Shown here piece by piece: positions 10,978 through 22,084 of a DNA stretch of 64,000 nucleotides. Where the stretch lies: assembly GCA_037127255.1 (NCBI GenBank), contig JBANSL010000009.1, forward strand, positions 31,287,475-31,351,474, in the 5' to 3' direction. The position numbers were made by a program, and so were the translations under genes. Position 1 is the first letter of the stretch. Each line of letters starts with the position of its first letter. Origin of the DNA: Persicaria tinctoria. Taxonomy: Eukaryota > Streptophyta > Magnoliopsida > Caryophyllales > Polygonaceae. Below the pieces are notes generated by a model. That model did no database searches. It was not told the DNA's origin and was given only the letters and a program-made list of their open reading frames with translations.

Positions 10978-12474
10978 AACACCCCATACTTAAGCTTGCT
11001 TATACTCAAGCAATACTTTTATTCGTCATTCAAGAGAAGAAATCAAAACTCTCAACATATTAGATTCATTGCCATATGACCCTACAATCAATTACCATCC
11101 TTGAAAAGGTACTTGTGCCACAAATCCATGCATGTGCAATAAAAACAAAATCTAATCACAAAAGGAGGGTAATGCAAAAACAATTTATGTGACAAAGCAT
11201 TAATAATCAAGAAGACTTTAATTAAGCTCAATAAGTAGATTGGTAAAAGGCTAAAGGTGGGCAATTTTTGGCAATGTGTTGCTAATAATGCGGGGAAACG
11301 GAGTACTTTCCAAACTCTTCATACCACATTCTTTCTTCATAAGATTCATCACCTTTCTTAATGCTTTTGTCAATAATAATGGTTTTACCTCTCTAACCTC
11401 AGCACTGCCTTCTCGCGAGTCGCAAACATGGGTGTCATGAATGGCCTCCGATACTTAGTGCTTTGGACTCCTCACTTGTGTGTCCTATCTCACTGAACTA
11501 TTATCTAAGTAAGCAGGGTCGATCTACCTTTATCTCCTGAGGTGATCGGATTTTTTTAACTCATTAAATTTTCCATATATTTTTTTCAAACTTTCCTTTC
11601 CAAACTCCAATAATAATGATAACAATACAACAACCATATAACATTTCCATAATGTAACATCATTCTCAACATAATGTCCGGATGGGAAATAAGGTAAAGA
11701 ATGAAAAATATTTAGATCATGTGGAGCAATATATGAAATAAGACATAATATGACTTTTGTGATGCATAAGCATATGTAAGGCTAGTATATAAACAATATG
11801 AGCATTATATGGAAATATAAAGTCATCTATCCTCTTATCATTCAACATGTCAAAAGCAACTTCAAATTTTACCTTCTTTCATGGTTTTCAAGAAAATATG
11901 CACTTCGTTGTGACTTCTCTTTACAAGGCAATTTCATGCTATATCTCTAATGAGTCCAATTTTGCATCGTCGAGTTCAATATAACTTTCATGACATTTAT
12001 CAAAGATTTCAATGGGGGTTATTTTTGAAACTTTGGAAAACATGCATATAAGCTCATAAATCAATAATGAATTCCAAAATAGCCATGTATAAGCAATTCA
12101 AGAATTCAGCTTTAAATGTTCACACATAATGTCAAATATGGTCAAATATGCATAAAGTAAGCCCTTCCCCCACCCCATACTTAAACATTAAAATGTCCTC
12201 ACTGTATAAACAATAAGAGTAAAGAAAGAAACTCACAAGACAGGTGTGCTAATCGTCAGAATCAAGTGCTATGTTGCTGGGCCTAGTCCGATTTTAGCTT
12301 GCTTCTATCCCCATGGACCTGAAAAATGTAGAAGAGAAATACCCACAATAGAAAAACTAAATGTTCAAAAATAAAAAACAATCAAAGGCAACAATGTCTA
12401 AAAGTCCCAAAAAGTAATTGTCTATTTACAAGCTCTAGATTTAATTGTCGCTAGGCCGACTTCTTCATTAAGCA
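10978..12474 (-). other. Array internal region 2, noncoding 3' part
   Basis: Near-duplicate of 6829-8330 with scattered substitutions and small indels. It starts with the polypurine tract (10978-10994). No sustained reading frame is present. Confidence 0.75.
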
Positions 12475-13203
12475 TTAGCCTGACTCATCTTTGTTCGGAG
12501 GTATAAGTGGATCTGGTGGTTCCTCCGGTGGTGGGAAGTGTGGGATGTTATCCGGGGGCATCATATGAAGAAGCTTAAATCTCCCCGAGTGGACGCTCTA
12601 TGGCTCCACCCATTCATCTTCCCTGACTCGAGCTAGCATGTATAAGGGAAGATATAAAGAAAATATACATACCTCATCATCATACCTCTTCCGCTTCATA
12701 TGTTGATTTGGTTGGGTATCTCTACCACAACAGAACGGTGGAGAGGGAGGAGATATTTCCTCCTCATCCTGCGGAGCTTCATGCCACTTTGCTAGGACCC
12801 CAAACTTGAATATGAACATCGGTTGCTCAAAATCATCGGGGATAGCCTTCACCTTGTAAGGTGAAAGCGATCTTGGAATGCTCTAGTCAACAATGTCCAA
12901 CTTCTTCTCTTCTAGTGCTATTTTGCCTTGGGATCCTTCATATGATTCATCAACAATAGGTAGCAAAGTAGGAATGAAATTCGAGGAAGGACATACCTGG
13001 TTGTCCACATCGAGTGGGTCAATTGGCTCGTCGGAAGAAGGGCATGGTCCTTTAGACTGAATGGAAGCCTCAAGCCTTCGGATTTCGTCTTCCAGCCGAG
13101 CTATTTCCCTTAATCGTGACTTTTCCACTGCGATCCTATTTCTTCGTCTCAAATCTTGAAACCATTCTTCCCATGCAGGACTCCCTTCGACAAAGTCTTC
13201 CAT
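12475..13203 (-). pseudogene. 243-codon ORF of the gypsy-type element, copy 2 (two stops)
   Basis: Same frame as 8331-9059. Here the N-terminus is open: MEDFVEGSPAWEEW, then the charged segment RRRNRIAVEKSRLREIARL, predicted coiled coil by its heptad-like Leu/Ile/Arg/Glu pattern. A CAG-to-TAG stop lies near 12,887 and a Trp-to-stop (TAG) near 12,600. Comparing the copies shows different nonsense changes on one ancestral open frame of 242 residues. I do not recognise a domain in the N-terminal half. Confidence 0.78.
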
Positions 13204-13372
13204 ATTTGTACCTAAGCTTTGAAATCACAATCAGGAACACAAATTAGTGGCAAAAGCTTGGCACCCAGTTGGTACCAGTGAGGTAGGTGGTGGTAGGGGA
13301 TGTGATAGGGTAAGAAAAAAGGATGGGCTTTTCTAAACCTTAAACACAATTAAACTATGCGCGATTGATATC

Positions 13373-13390
13373 TCCCCGGCAACGGCGCCA
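13373..13390 (-). other. Primer-binding site, tRNA-Asp type (unit 2)
   Basis: Second copy of TCCCCGGCAACGGCGCCA on the plus strand, followed by ATT and the LTR start at 13394. It belongs to the 5'-most unit of the array in transcriptional direction. Confidence 0.9.
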
Positions 13391-13393
13391 ATT

Positions 13394-14028
13394 TGACGAG
13401 AGGGTTTCTCGACCAAATAAATTTGTAGTCAAGATCCCGCTATAGGATAGTGGAGTCAGGTTCGTCCTCAGGAGAGAAGTCAGCGGTTCTAGGTTTAGTG
13501 TGTTTTGGGGTTCAGGGATAGCGGGAAAAGGTGGGGAGGTTGCTGTCAATGTCGACTAAGACTTGGTCGATGTCGAGGGAATGATAGAAGAAGAGGTGGT
13601 CGGTGTCGGGTAACTTTGCAGAATAAAAATAATGAAATAAAATAAATAAAGATGCAAACTTCCAAGGTAACGGATACCGCAACGATAATCAAACACACAA
13701 AAGATAAGATAAAATAGTTATGTAATCACATCACAGGAGAAAGCTTTCGCCTTTTCCAACAATTAGATAACCCTTTCAAGTAACCCTAATTGTATCTACC
13801 AATTTTATGTTTATAATTCAAGTTGCTAACATGAATCTCTATCCTTTCGAGTAGGCAATAAACATATAAAAGGCAGTGGATGATCAAAATATAATAAATA
13901 TCAAAACTTTACCTCAAGTGTGCATGACTATTGTCGGGCTGACCCCGGCCCTAGAAGAAGGAAATTAGAAAGCAAGCATCATAAATATCAAAACATTACC
14001 TCAAGTGTGCATGACTGTTGCTAACATG

Positions 14029-14063
<35 letters not shown>

Positions 14064-15081
14064 GCGCCTGAAGATGACTTGACTTGAATAAATGAAAATC
14101 AGCCCCCTAAGGCCTTATTTATAGGCTTCATTCCCTAGCTATTCTAGGAAAGAAATTATATCTATATCTAATTTTATCTATCTAATAACATAAAGATAAA
14201 ACATGGAAATAAATAATTAAATCTAAAAGGAAATAAAGCTAATTTGTGGATAAATCCTCCATGGAGTTGATAGATCTTGATAGAATTTAATCTCGAAAAT
14301 ATCTCAATCGGATTCGGGATAGAAACTTAACAAGACCCGGATAGCTCGGAATCCGCCGCCAGGAATCAACTCGATATCGAGTAGAATTGCTCGATATCGC
14401 CCAACATTTTCTCGTCTTCCGCTCAGCAACTGGATTCCGGCTTCTGGACGCCACATCGGCTAAGTTTTTACTCGACATCGAGGAAATTTCCTCGACATCG
14501 ACTAGAGTTTGGTCCGACTTCAGCTTCTTCGTCGATCTAGGCTCCAAGATGTCTAAATCGACCAAGTCTTCCTCGATATCGAGTAGATTTCTTCGATATC
14601 GAGTTGCATGTTCAGCTCCCAGCTTCCTTGTCGATTTCTGGAACTCAGGTCGATTTCAGGTTTCCTCGATATTGAGTAAAACAACTCGATATCGACCAAG
14701 TCTCTCAGCTTTCTGCTCTGTTCTTGAAACACACTTTCCCGAGTCCTCGTTCATCGGATTGATGCAAATGACCATGCGATGGAAAGCCCTTTTCGAGGGA
14801 TACAACTCTCATGAAGATATCAAAGGTTGATTCAGAACGAACAATGGTAAAAAATGGCCTTTTCTCCGGCTGCACCATTCTTAGCTTCTCCATGTGTTTC
14901 CTTTAAGCTCCAAAGTGCGTCCGATTTCTTCGAAATATAACAAAAACTTGTGTAGACCTCCATATATTGCAAATAAAAATATACTACACATATTTTGTAT
15001 TATTCTAACCCAAATGCATGAAATGCATGCAGAAATCGATATAAAAGTAACTATAAAACATGGCGAATTAGGCTCACAACA
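13394..15081 (-). repeat. LTR 3 of the array (5'-terminal LTR)
   Basis: 1,688 bp, TGACGAGAGG to CTCACAACA. Immediately beyond its end is the TSD TTAAC (15082-15086). A local change at about 13,979-14,030 replaces sequence seen in the other LTRs with a second copy of the ACCTCAAGTGTGCATGACT phrase, so it has its own small tandem duplication before the CT tract. Confidence 0.92.
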
Positions 15082-15560
15082 TTAACGGTGCCCATAAACC
15101 TTGTTGCTTCAACAAAGCCCGCAGCTTGATCTGCCGCAGACTGAAAGAATTTATTCCAGTAAACTTGTCGATCTTCAAAACATAATCAGGCATCATTCTC
15201 GGCGGAAATCAACAACCAAAGCTCTGACACCAGTTTGTTATAACGAGAATGAAAATAGCGAAGAACAACACAGAGATTTACGTGGTTCGGCAACAATGTG
15301 TTACCTACGTCCACGGACAGAGAACCATATTTCTTATTAGATGAAGCAAAACCGATTAGGATTACAAGGGGTCGGCATTTCATGAGTATATGAAGAGACT
15401 CGTGAAACCCTAAACAGCGAGACCACCGATGTGTCGCTGGTCAACAATGATTCAACGCACATTAACACTATTTATAAAGAATAGCTATTGAGTAATTGAA
15501 TCTGATATATTATTTTTGTTAAATATATGTTAATAAGGTAGTATGTTATTTGACAGACAC
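15082..15560 (-). mobile_element. Copia 5' end: gag start, PBS and LTR
   Basis: This is the displaced 5' part of the copia element. On the minus strand a gag start (ATG 15196-15194, reading MPDYVLKIDKFTG ...) runs into the TTAAC duplication at 15,086. Upstream is a primer-binding site GCTCTGACACCA (15221-15232 as plus strand), complementary to TGGTGTCAGAGC, one base off the usual initiator-Met type TGGTATCAGAGC. The LTR then begins at 15236 (TGTTATAACG) with the typical phrase CAGAGATTTACGTGGTTCGG at 15271-15290 and a minus-strand TATAAATA near 15,470. The outer LTR boundary (~15,560) is estimated only. Confidence 0.85.
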
Positions 15561-15917
15561 GGAACCATGAATGAATTTCTGGGTGTGTTGAATTTACATA
15601 TAATTTTGATTTTCCCGGGTGTATATTGGGTTAAAAATTATTTTCATATAATTTTAAGTTTTTTTATAAGCAAATTTATCATATTTTTCCTTCTTTTGTG
15701 AAAGGGGGAAAAATCCCAAGGTGTTCCTATAGTAATCTTACTAAAAATGCTTGTTTTATTATCAGAAACTTATGATTTTCTTTTTAATTCAGCATTATCA
15801 TTTAAAATTTTATAAATGATTTCACGATTGTTTAAACAAAATTAAAAGAGTCTTTAATAACCCATTAAGGAAAAAAATTGAAAGGAAAGCAAAAGTGAAG
15901 GTCAAGCATAGAACGCA
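15561..15917. other. AT-rich sequence, nothing recognised
   Basis: I see no gene or element here. The stretch ends at the 14-bp duplication that flanks the next LINE fragment. Confidence 0.5.
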
Positions 15918-15931
15918 TTGGCGAAATCCTT

Positions 15932-16391
15932 TTATATCAACATCAAAGTGCTCTATTGGGTTCATCATTAGAGATTGATATGGTGATCCTGTTAGCGCTG
16001 GGGTAAAACTATTGATGGGCAATCTCCTCTTATGGAGGAAGTGTTTGCCCTCCGCTTCGGGATGAAAAAAGTCAAGGAACTAGAGATAACAAACCTAATA
16101 ACAGAAGGAGATTCAAAAATCATTACGGACTCCCTAAATTCACATATCGCATGTCCATGGGAACTAGAGATGATTATGTCTGATATCCAGGCCCTTCTCC
16201 AAAGAGTAAATACGGTTAGAATATCACATATACCCCATATTGGCAACCCGGTAGCAGATAAGGTTGCACACATTTGCTACTCTACCAGGGGCCAGATTTA
16301 TATCTTGATTCAGGCCTTCTTGGCCTCATCCGACAGGATGCTTTTGGATAGGGTTTTTCCCATCTTAATTTTTTCCTAATAAAAAAAAGTG
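15932..16391 (+). mobile_element. LINE 3' fragment (5'-truncated) with TSD
   Basis: A 460-bp LINE tail flanked by a perfect 14-bp duplication TTGGCGAAATCCTT (15918-15931 and 16392-16405). It encodes the end of the RNase H domain in the plus frame: EGDSKIITDSL, CPWELEMIMSDI, HIGNPVADKVAHI. The C-terminus GLIRQDAFG is readable after one frame slip, followed by a short tail TAATAAAAAAAA. Severe 5' truncation plus a TSD is the signature of target-primed reverse transcription. Its C-terminus matches LINEs A and D. Confidence 0.93.
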
Positions 16392-16405
16392 TTGGCGAAA
16401 TCCTT

Positions 16406-17534
16406 CCTTTTTAAACTATAATCAATTAAGTTTTGTACCCTTCGTCCCTAAAATTACATTCTTCCTCCTCAAATTGGTCTGAAATTCAGGCATTTTTGGA
16501 TTCCCGAATGTCGTTCTTTCGATTTCGGCCTCTAATTTTTGGCATTTGGTTCCTCCTTGATAGGCGTTGCTTGTCTCCTACTTCAGGCAATGCTTCGTTT
16601 CTCCCAAGGCAGTTTCTTTCTGGATTCCTTGGTTTGGGCTCGATCGACCTCTTTTCAGCAACTTGGATTCAGGTTTGCTGTTAAACTGGGTCCCTTAGTG
16701 CCCCTTTTCCCTTTCCCTCGCACCGCTTCGATTTGACCCTGGGGGACCTAGCACTGGTTTTCCATCGGCGTCCCTCAATTCAGCTCCCTCTCGATCCGTT
16801 CCAGACCGTGTTTGCCTTCTTTCGCCGAAATAAAAAAGACACGGTAACCCCAAATAAGGGAAAAAAAAAGACAAACAGACAAAAATTAATGTAGCATGTA
16901 AATACCGAAAGGCCTAAATCTCGAAAGGGGTTGACAAAAATCATGAAAGGGTTTGAACATGATTATCTGGTAATCCCAAATAGATTTGAACAAATTCCCA
17001 AAAGGGTTTAAACAAAATCTCGATAGGATTAACCAAATTCTATGTAAGGGTCTGAATATAGCTCATTCATCCCCTAAAACATGCTAGGCTTGAGTAAACA
17101 ATACCATATTAGTAATAATCTTTGTAGTAGTAGTAATAACATGGTGCGATTTGCTCAAGCATTGTATGGCTGATGTGGAGTTAACTGTTGTTTTCCCGAC
17201 TTTCTTGATGTTGTAGACTCAGACTCACAAGAACACAAAGGAGAGCCATAAATTAGACAAGAAAACGAAGGCAAGGAAAGATAAACCTTGGAGAGAAGGT
17301 TCAAACAAAGTGAAAGATAAAAATATAATAATATAGGGGAAAATGAAAGGGAAAAGATACGAGGAATCAACCTTGAATAACAAGAAGACCCATGGGACAA
17401 TGCACCAAGAACCAACTTGAGTGACCCCATAACCAACCCTTTACAACTTTACACAACCATGGTTGGCCATGGAAGCACAATGAGGAGGCTCGTGCTCGTC
17501 TCGGAATCAACAATCTTCGGAAAATTGACAAAAC
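16406..17534. other. No gene recognised; degenerate short repeats
   Basis: Short open frames are present (16,433-16,736 plus; 17,155-17,436 minus) but none has a recognisable domain or codon pattern. At about 16,915-17,055 a phrase like AAAGGGTTTGAACAAA recurs several times in degenerate form. Confidence 0.45.
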
Positions 17535-18399
17535 TAGGGCCGGGCTTCGGGTCTGGATCGGATCGGACCGTAAATTTCGTTCCGGTCCAAGACCGGCGGA
17601 CCAGAATTTTCAAGAACATGGACCACAAATCGTACCGGGACCGAGAAAATTGAAAATTGAAATTGCTCTTACAACCTAGATCTCTTGAAAATTGAAAATT
17701 GAAATTCCTCTTGATCTCTTGAATGTTTAAAGTACAAATTTCAAATTTATATAAATCGGAAAAGAGAGTGAAGATAGAGGTCTATACTCTACGGTTGACC
17801 GGTGGCGATGGCGATGACAATTAAGAGGGCGAGAGAGTCGAGCGGCGCGACGGCTACTGGCGAGACCGCGAGATTGAGGGTCGGCTCTATGCGAGACTCA
17901 CTGTTAGGGAAGAGAGATGTCTGATGAGCGGACAAGAGGACGAGGGCGGTGGATAGGGCGAGGGTGATGTCGAGTCGCCTACACAAGAGGGCGATGACTG
18001 ATGAGCGGCGGGGAAGGGTGAGAGGGAGGTGGCGATGGGCGGCGGCGAGAGAGTTTGAGAGAGTGAGAGAGCGGCGATGAAGAGAGATTGACTGATTGAG
18101 AGAGACTGAGAGAGGTGAGTTGTTTAGGGCTTGTGAGCTTTAAAAAAAAAAGATGTTGCTGGAGAAAAACGAGGAAGGAGGCATCCATCATGCCATTGGA
18201 CAACTATGGAGTATTTTTTTTAAAAAAAATCAGTCCTATTTCGATTCCACCAGGAAATTTCAATTTGGTCCCAGTTTTGGACCGAAGATTAGAATAAAAA
18301 ATTTATTGGATCGTGGACTAGACCGATATACTTTCGGCCCGACCCAAAACCGTAATTTTCAGTCTGGTCCCGGTCCGATCCCATTTTTGTCCAACCCTA
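17535..18399. mobile_element. hAT-like non-autonomous DNA element (865 bp)
   Basis: Ends are TAGGGCCGGGC at the left and, reading inward from the right, TAGGGTTGGAC, an imperfect hAT-type terminal repeat. The subterminal regions repeat GGACCG/CGGTCC words. The flanks GACAAAAC (17527-17534) and AACAAAAC (18400-18407) match at 7 of 8 bases, the TSD length of hAT elements. No transposase is encoded; the interior holds a GA-rich, low-complexity stretch (17,790-18,110). Confidence 0.8.
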
Positions 18400-18411
18400 A
18401 ACAAAACAAAT

Positions 18412-18678
18412 GACAAACTTAACTATATGCAGTACACTTGCACAAAGGCATCAAGCTCTCAATTTTGGAGAGTGAAACCAACTGATTTTTTTCCATAATC
18501 ATCAAGTCTAACTCCCCTCAAAAACAGAGGTTACAAGCCTTAAAAAAAAGGAAAAAATCAGACCAAAAGCAAAGGGTCCAACACAAGTTTCAACAAAGCC
18601 TAGCTACTTAAACCTAAATAAAGGCCCAAAAGACAATGTTCAAAACAAGGACAAACTTAACTATATGTAGTACACTTG
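18412..18678. repeat. 29-bp direct repeat pair
   Basis: A 29-nt sequence beginning GACAAACTTAACTATATG is present at 18412-18440 and 18650-18678 with one mismatch, separated by ~210 bp. Too long for an ordinary TSD; probably a local duplication. Confidence 0.75.
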
Positions 18679-19140
18679 TCGATATTACGATATATTGATC
18701 ATATTTAGTATATTTTGCAATGTAAATATTATTTTCTCAAGTTTATTTGAAAATTTTATAGTATAAATTTTTACTACTTAAGCATTTTTTTTACAAGTGT
18801 ATAAATATAATAATTTTGACTAAAATTTAGTAATTCCGTAAATCCGGTAAATACCAATAGATCTTTAATATATTTCCGATACATCATTTTCCTTCCTAAC
18901 CGATACAACCCCAATAAGCGATATTTTGTCACTTGTTTACAATATATCGCGGATCTATCTATATATACATCCTATATCCTATATTCTATACAATACTAAA
19001 ATATTTTCTATTTTGCCACATGTCATTCCCTGGTCAATTATTTTCCCTCCAAAACTAAAGCTCCAATTATAAAACGCCATACATACACTCTCATAGCACC
19101 TTATCCTTCTAAGATTTGTGATTTTTTAAGTTGGTAAGTG
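18679..19140. other. AT-rich sequence, nothing recognised
   Basis: No coding or RNA gene is evident. The stretch leads into a (TA)n run at 19141-19161, which is the tail side of LINE A. Confidence 0.5.
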
Positions 19141-22084
19141 TATATATATATATATATATATTGATTAGGAAAGAATTCGGGCGAGCGAGCTCTACCCGAG
19201 AGCATCCTTATGGATGAGGTCTAAAAGACCAAGATTGTTGTGAATATTGACTCCCCGGGCAGAGTGGAAAAGATGTGCAACCTTATCCGCCATATGAAAG
19301 AAAGACACTTCTTTCAAAGTCGATAGAAGGCTTTTAACATCTGACATAATCAGTTTGATCTCCCAAGGACATTTCGATAATTCAAGTAAGTGATTAATAA
19401 TTATACTAGAATCTCCTTCGATGTGGATTTTTTCAATATTGAATTGGATAGCATTTTGTATTCCTAGTTTTAGGGTGAGGGCTTCCGCGTTTAAGGGTCT
19501 TTGTTTTCCCAGTTTATTGTAGCATACGTGAATTGACCTGCCCTCCCAGTCCCTGATAATGGCACCCGCTGAGCTTACAAAGTTTGTTAGTGTACGTGGA
19601 TCCATCGAAATTTAGTTTGAAAGTGCCCATCGGTGGTTTACGCGATTTAGTCTTTACAACCATATGTTTGTCCTTCGGGTGGTTTGTTTTTGTGTATGTG
19701 AAGGGGAGACCTCATCTATCTGAGATGTTTTACTCCAATTGTCCCTGCGAGTTTTAACAATGCGAACTAGAGTATCTTTAGGCGGGAAGGGAACTTGTCT
19801 AAAAACAAGTTGGTTCCTAGAGTACCACACTGACCACCAAACGAAAGCAAGCTACGCCTTGGCTACGGGGGTGAGGTTGTTCCCAATGACCGAAATGATA
19901 GGTTGTATGTATCGCGAATGATTAATCATATTGGATATTTTTGAGTTTGTGAGATGAGGGAAATTAAGTAGAGAACGCACATAACCACATTCAAACAGAA
20001 AGGGAACCTCATCCTTGGCCACACAATTGCACATACTTCAGGTGGGAGGCACAGGAGTCTCCCGCGCTGCTAACCTGGAAGCAGTTGGGAGACTAGTCTT
20101 GCAAAGTTTCCAAATAAAGTTTTTGATCTTCGGTGGGACGTCCAATTTCCATATCCAGGCATTGTCGTCTAAGTCTAGTGATGATTGGGATGTAATCAGT
20201 TTGAATGCACTTGAAGTGGCGAACAAACCCACCCTATCCGGCCACTAGTAAAGGCGATCCTCAATAGGAGACATAGGAAGGGGGGTGTCCAAGATTTCTT
20301 GCACTATGCTAACATGCAGTACATTGAGTAGTTTTTCCTTCCACCATCTACCTCCCAGAATGTATTCACTGACGGTTTCCTCTATATTACCAATTTGTGG
20401 GCAATCATCCCTAGACCGTAGGGAGGAGGTAGATATCCAATTATCCTTCCAAAATTTGATAGTCTTCCCATTTTCTACTGACCAAATAAGACCTGTTTTG
20501 AACTTATCAATAAGGGTAGATAGCTTGGCACATTGCCAAGAGGAGTCTCTAGTTTTCTTGTATTCCAGGATGTTAGTAGAGCGTAAGTACTTATATTTAA
20601 TTAATTTGACCCAAACATTATCTAGTTCAACCAAAACTTTCCATATTAGTTTCATTTGAAGAGCTTCATTCATCTCTTTAGATTTCCTGATCCCTAATCC
20701 TCCACACTTTTTTGGTCTACAGATCCTATCCCAACCGATAAGAGGCCGGTGTTGAAGATCTTTATTCCAGAAGAATTGCCTATTGATCTGATCAAGCTCC
20801 TTGTGAATTGAGGAGGGTAGCATAAAGTTCTGCATTGTGTACAGAGGTTTTGTAGAAAGGTTGGTATTGATTAGGATTGCTCGGCCTTGTTGTGATAGTA
20901 CATTAGCACGTCATTTGCTTAGTTGTTCTTTGGTCTTACAAATAATGTCCTCAAAGGTGTGTTTGTTAACTCTTCCATTAATAATTGGACAACCAAGGTA
21001 TTTCTCCAAAGAATTTTCATTTGTTATTTCCAAACAATTTCTAAGCTCCGAAATCCTTGAGTTAGGAATACCTTTAGTTACCTGGAAACTTGATTTATAG
21101 TAGTTAACGTTTTATCCCGAAACTTTACAATAAGTGTGAATTATGGTTTTGACTTTTTTGTCCTGCTTCAACACTGCCTTTAGTGAAAATGATAATGTCA
21201 TCAGCAAAGAAAAAGAAAGGAACCCGAGGGTCGTTTCTTCCAAACGTAAATCCAATTGGACTATGATCAAGATTTGTTTTCGCTGAGAGTTTCCTGGCTA
21301 ATATTTCTCCTCCCCAAATAAATAGAAAAGAAGATAGAGGATCCCCCTGACGAAGACCTCGAGAGGGGAGGAACATACATATAGGATCATTATTAACTAG
21401 GACTGAGAACGAGACAGTTGTAACACACTCCACGACCCAAGTGATGAACGTATGGTGGAAACCAAAAGTTTCTAGGATCTTTCTCGAGAAGTTCCAGTCA
21501 ACCCTGTCTTATGCTTTTTCCATATCTAAATTTATTGCCAGGCAACCTTCACGGCCCGAGTGCGACCAGAAGGAGTGGAAGATTTCGTATGCAATAAGAA
21601 CATTATCTTGAATGGCTCTGTCTAACACAAAAGCCCCCTGTAAAGGATGAATTAATTTTCCGATAATTTGAGCATAAACTGATTGGACGGTAATGGCTAG
21701 TAGTGGTGGGGTTGTCTCTCTTTGGAAAAAGTGATATAAATGTGTGGTTAATTTGTTTAAGCATCTTCCCGGAATGGAAGAAGCCCTTGACAACTTTAAT
21801 GATGGACACACCAACAATATCCCAATATTTCTTATAGAATTCAAAAGTAAATCCATCAGGACCAGGAGATTTATTCCTACCCAAGCTAAAAACAGCCGAT
21901 TTTATTTCATAATTAGAAGGGTGTCGAATAAGAAATTCATTTTCCTCGATAGTGATTGAAGGATGAATTAGATTCAACATTTCATTTAAGAGTCCATCAT
22001 TTATAGGCTCGTTTATGAGTCTTTTCTCAAAATAGCTTTTTATTTCAGGAATTTTTTCTAAGAATGTTTAATACATTATAAGTT
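19141..22084 (-). mobile_element. LINE A (L1-type), interrupted by LINE B
   Basis: Minus-strand, 5'-truncated LINE with a (TA)n tail at 19141-19161. Its coding part is cut at 22073-22084 by LINE B, which duplicated ACATTATAAGTT. The element resumes at 28,015: across the junction the minus-strand frame reads DSLDKETYNVLNILRK. It therefore continues to roughly 28.08 kb before fading into AT-rich DNA. It is the oldest layer in this nest. Confidence 0.9.
19192..22030 (-). pseudogene. LINE A ORF2 (RT, zf-RVT, RNase H), disrupted
   Basis: Minus-strand remnant of the LINE reverse transcriptase protein. In order: the RT start with SPGPDGFTFEFYKKYWD (about 21,880), the palm motif FFFADDIIIF (about 21,195), and the thumb/connection with FMLPSSIHKELDQINRQFFW (20,830-20,770). 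Then come the zf-RVT linker with WIWKLDVPPKIKNFIWKLC (about 20,150-20,095) and RNase H with IHIEGDSSIIINHLL, CPWEIKLIMSDV and MADKVAHLF (19,500-19,260). The C-terminus is LLDLIHKDALG. At least five frame breaks separate these blocks. The endonuclease domain is absent. Closest in this window to LINE D. Confidence 0.9.

Larger units (their letters stand above)
5150..15081 (-). mobile_element. Non-autonomous Ty3/gypsy-type tandem array (LTR-int-LTR-int-LTR)
   Basis: Three LTRs (5150-6828, 9250-10977, 13394-15081) alternate with two ~2.4-kb internal regions (6829-9249 and 10978-13393). The outer ends are flanked by the same 5-bp duplication TTAAC (5145-5149 and 15082-15086), inside a copia gag gene. 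Each internal region begins, on the minus strand, with a primer-binding site matching the 3' end of tRNA-Asp. Each ends with a purine tract (AAGTATGGGGTG) just before the LTR start TGTTGTGAG. tRNA-Asp priming and a ~1.7-kb LTR fit the Tat/Athila side of Ty3/gypsy. No gag-protease-RT-integrase set is present; the only shared reading frame is a 243-codon one, so mobilisation would need a partner element. The triple-LTR form suggests unequal recombination between LTRs. Confidence 0.93.

Noticed and set aside
17789..18203. Ser/Pro/Leu-rich minus-strand frames
   Set aside because: Arise from GA-rich low-complexity sequence inside the hAT-like element.
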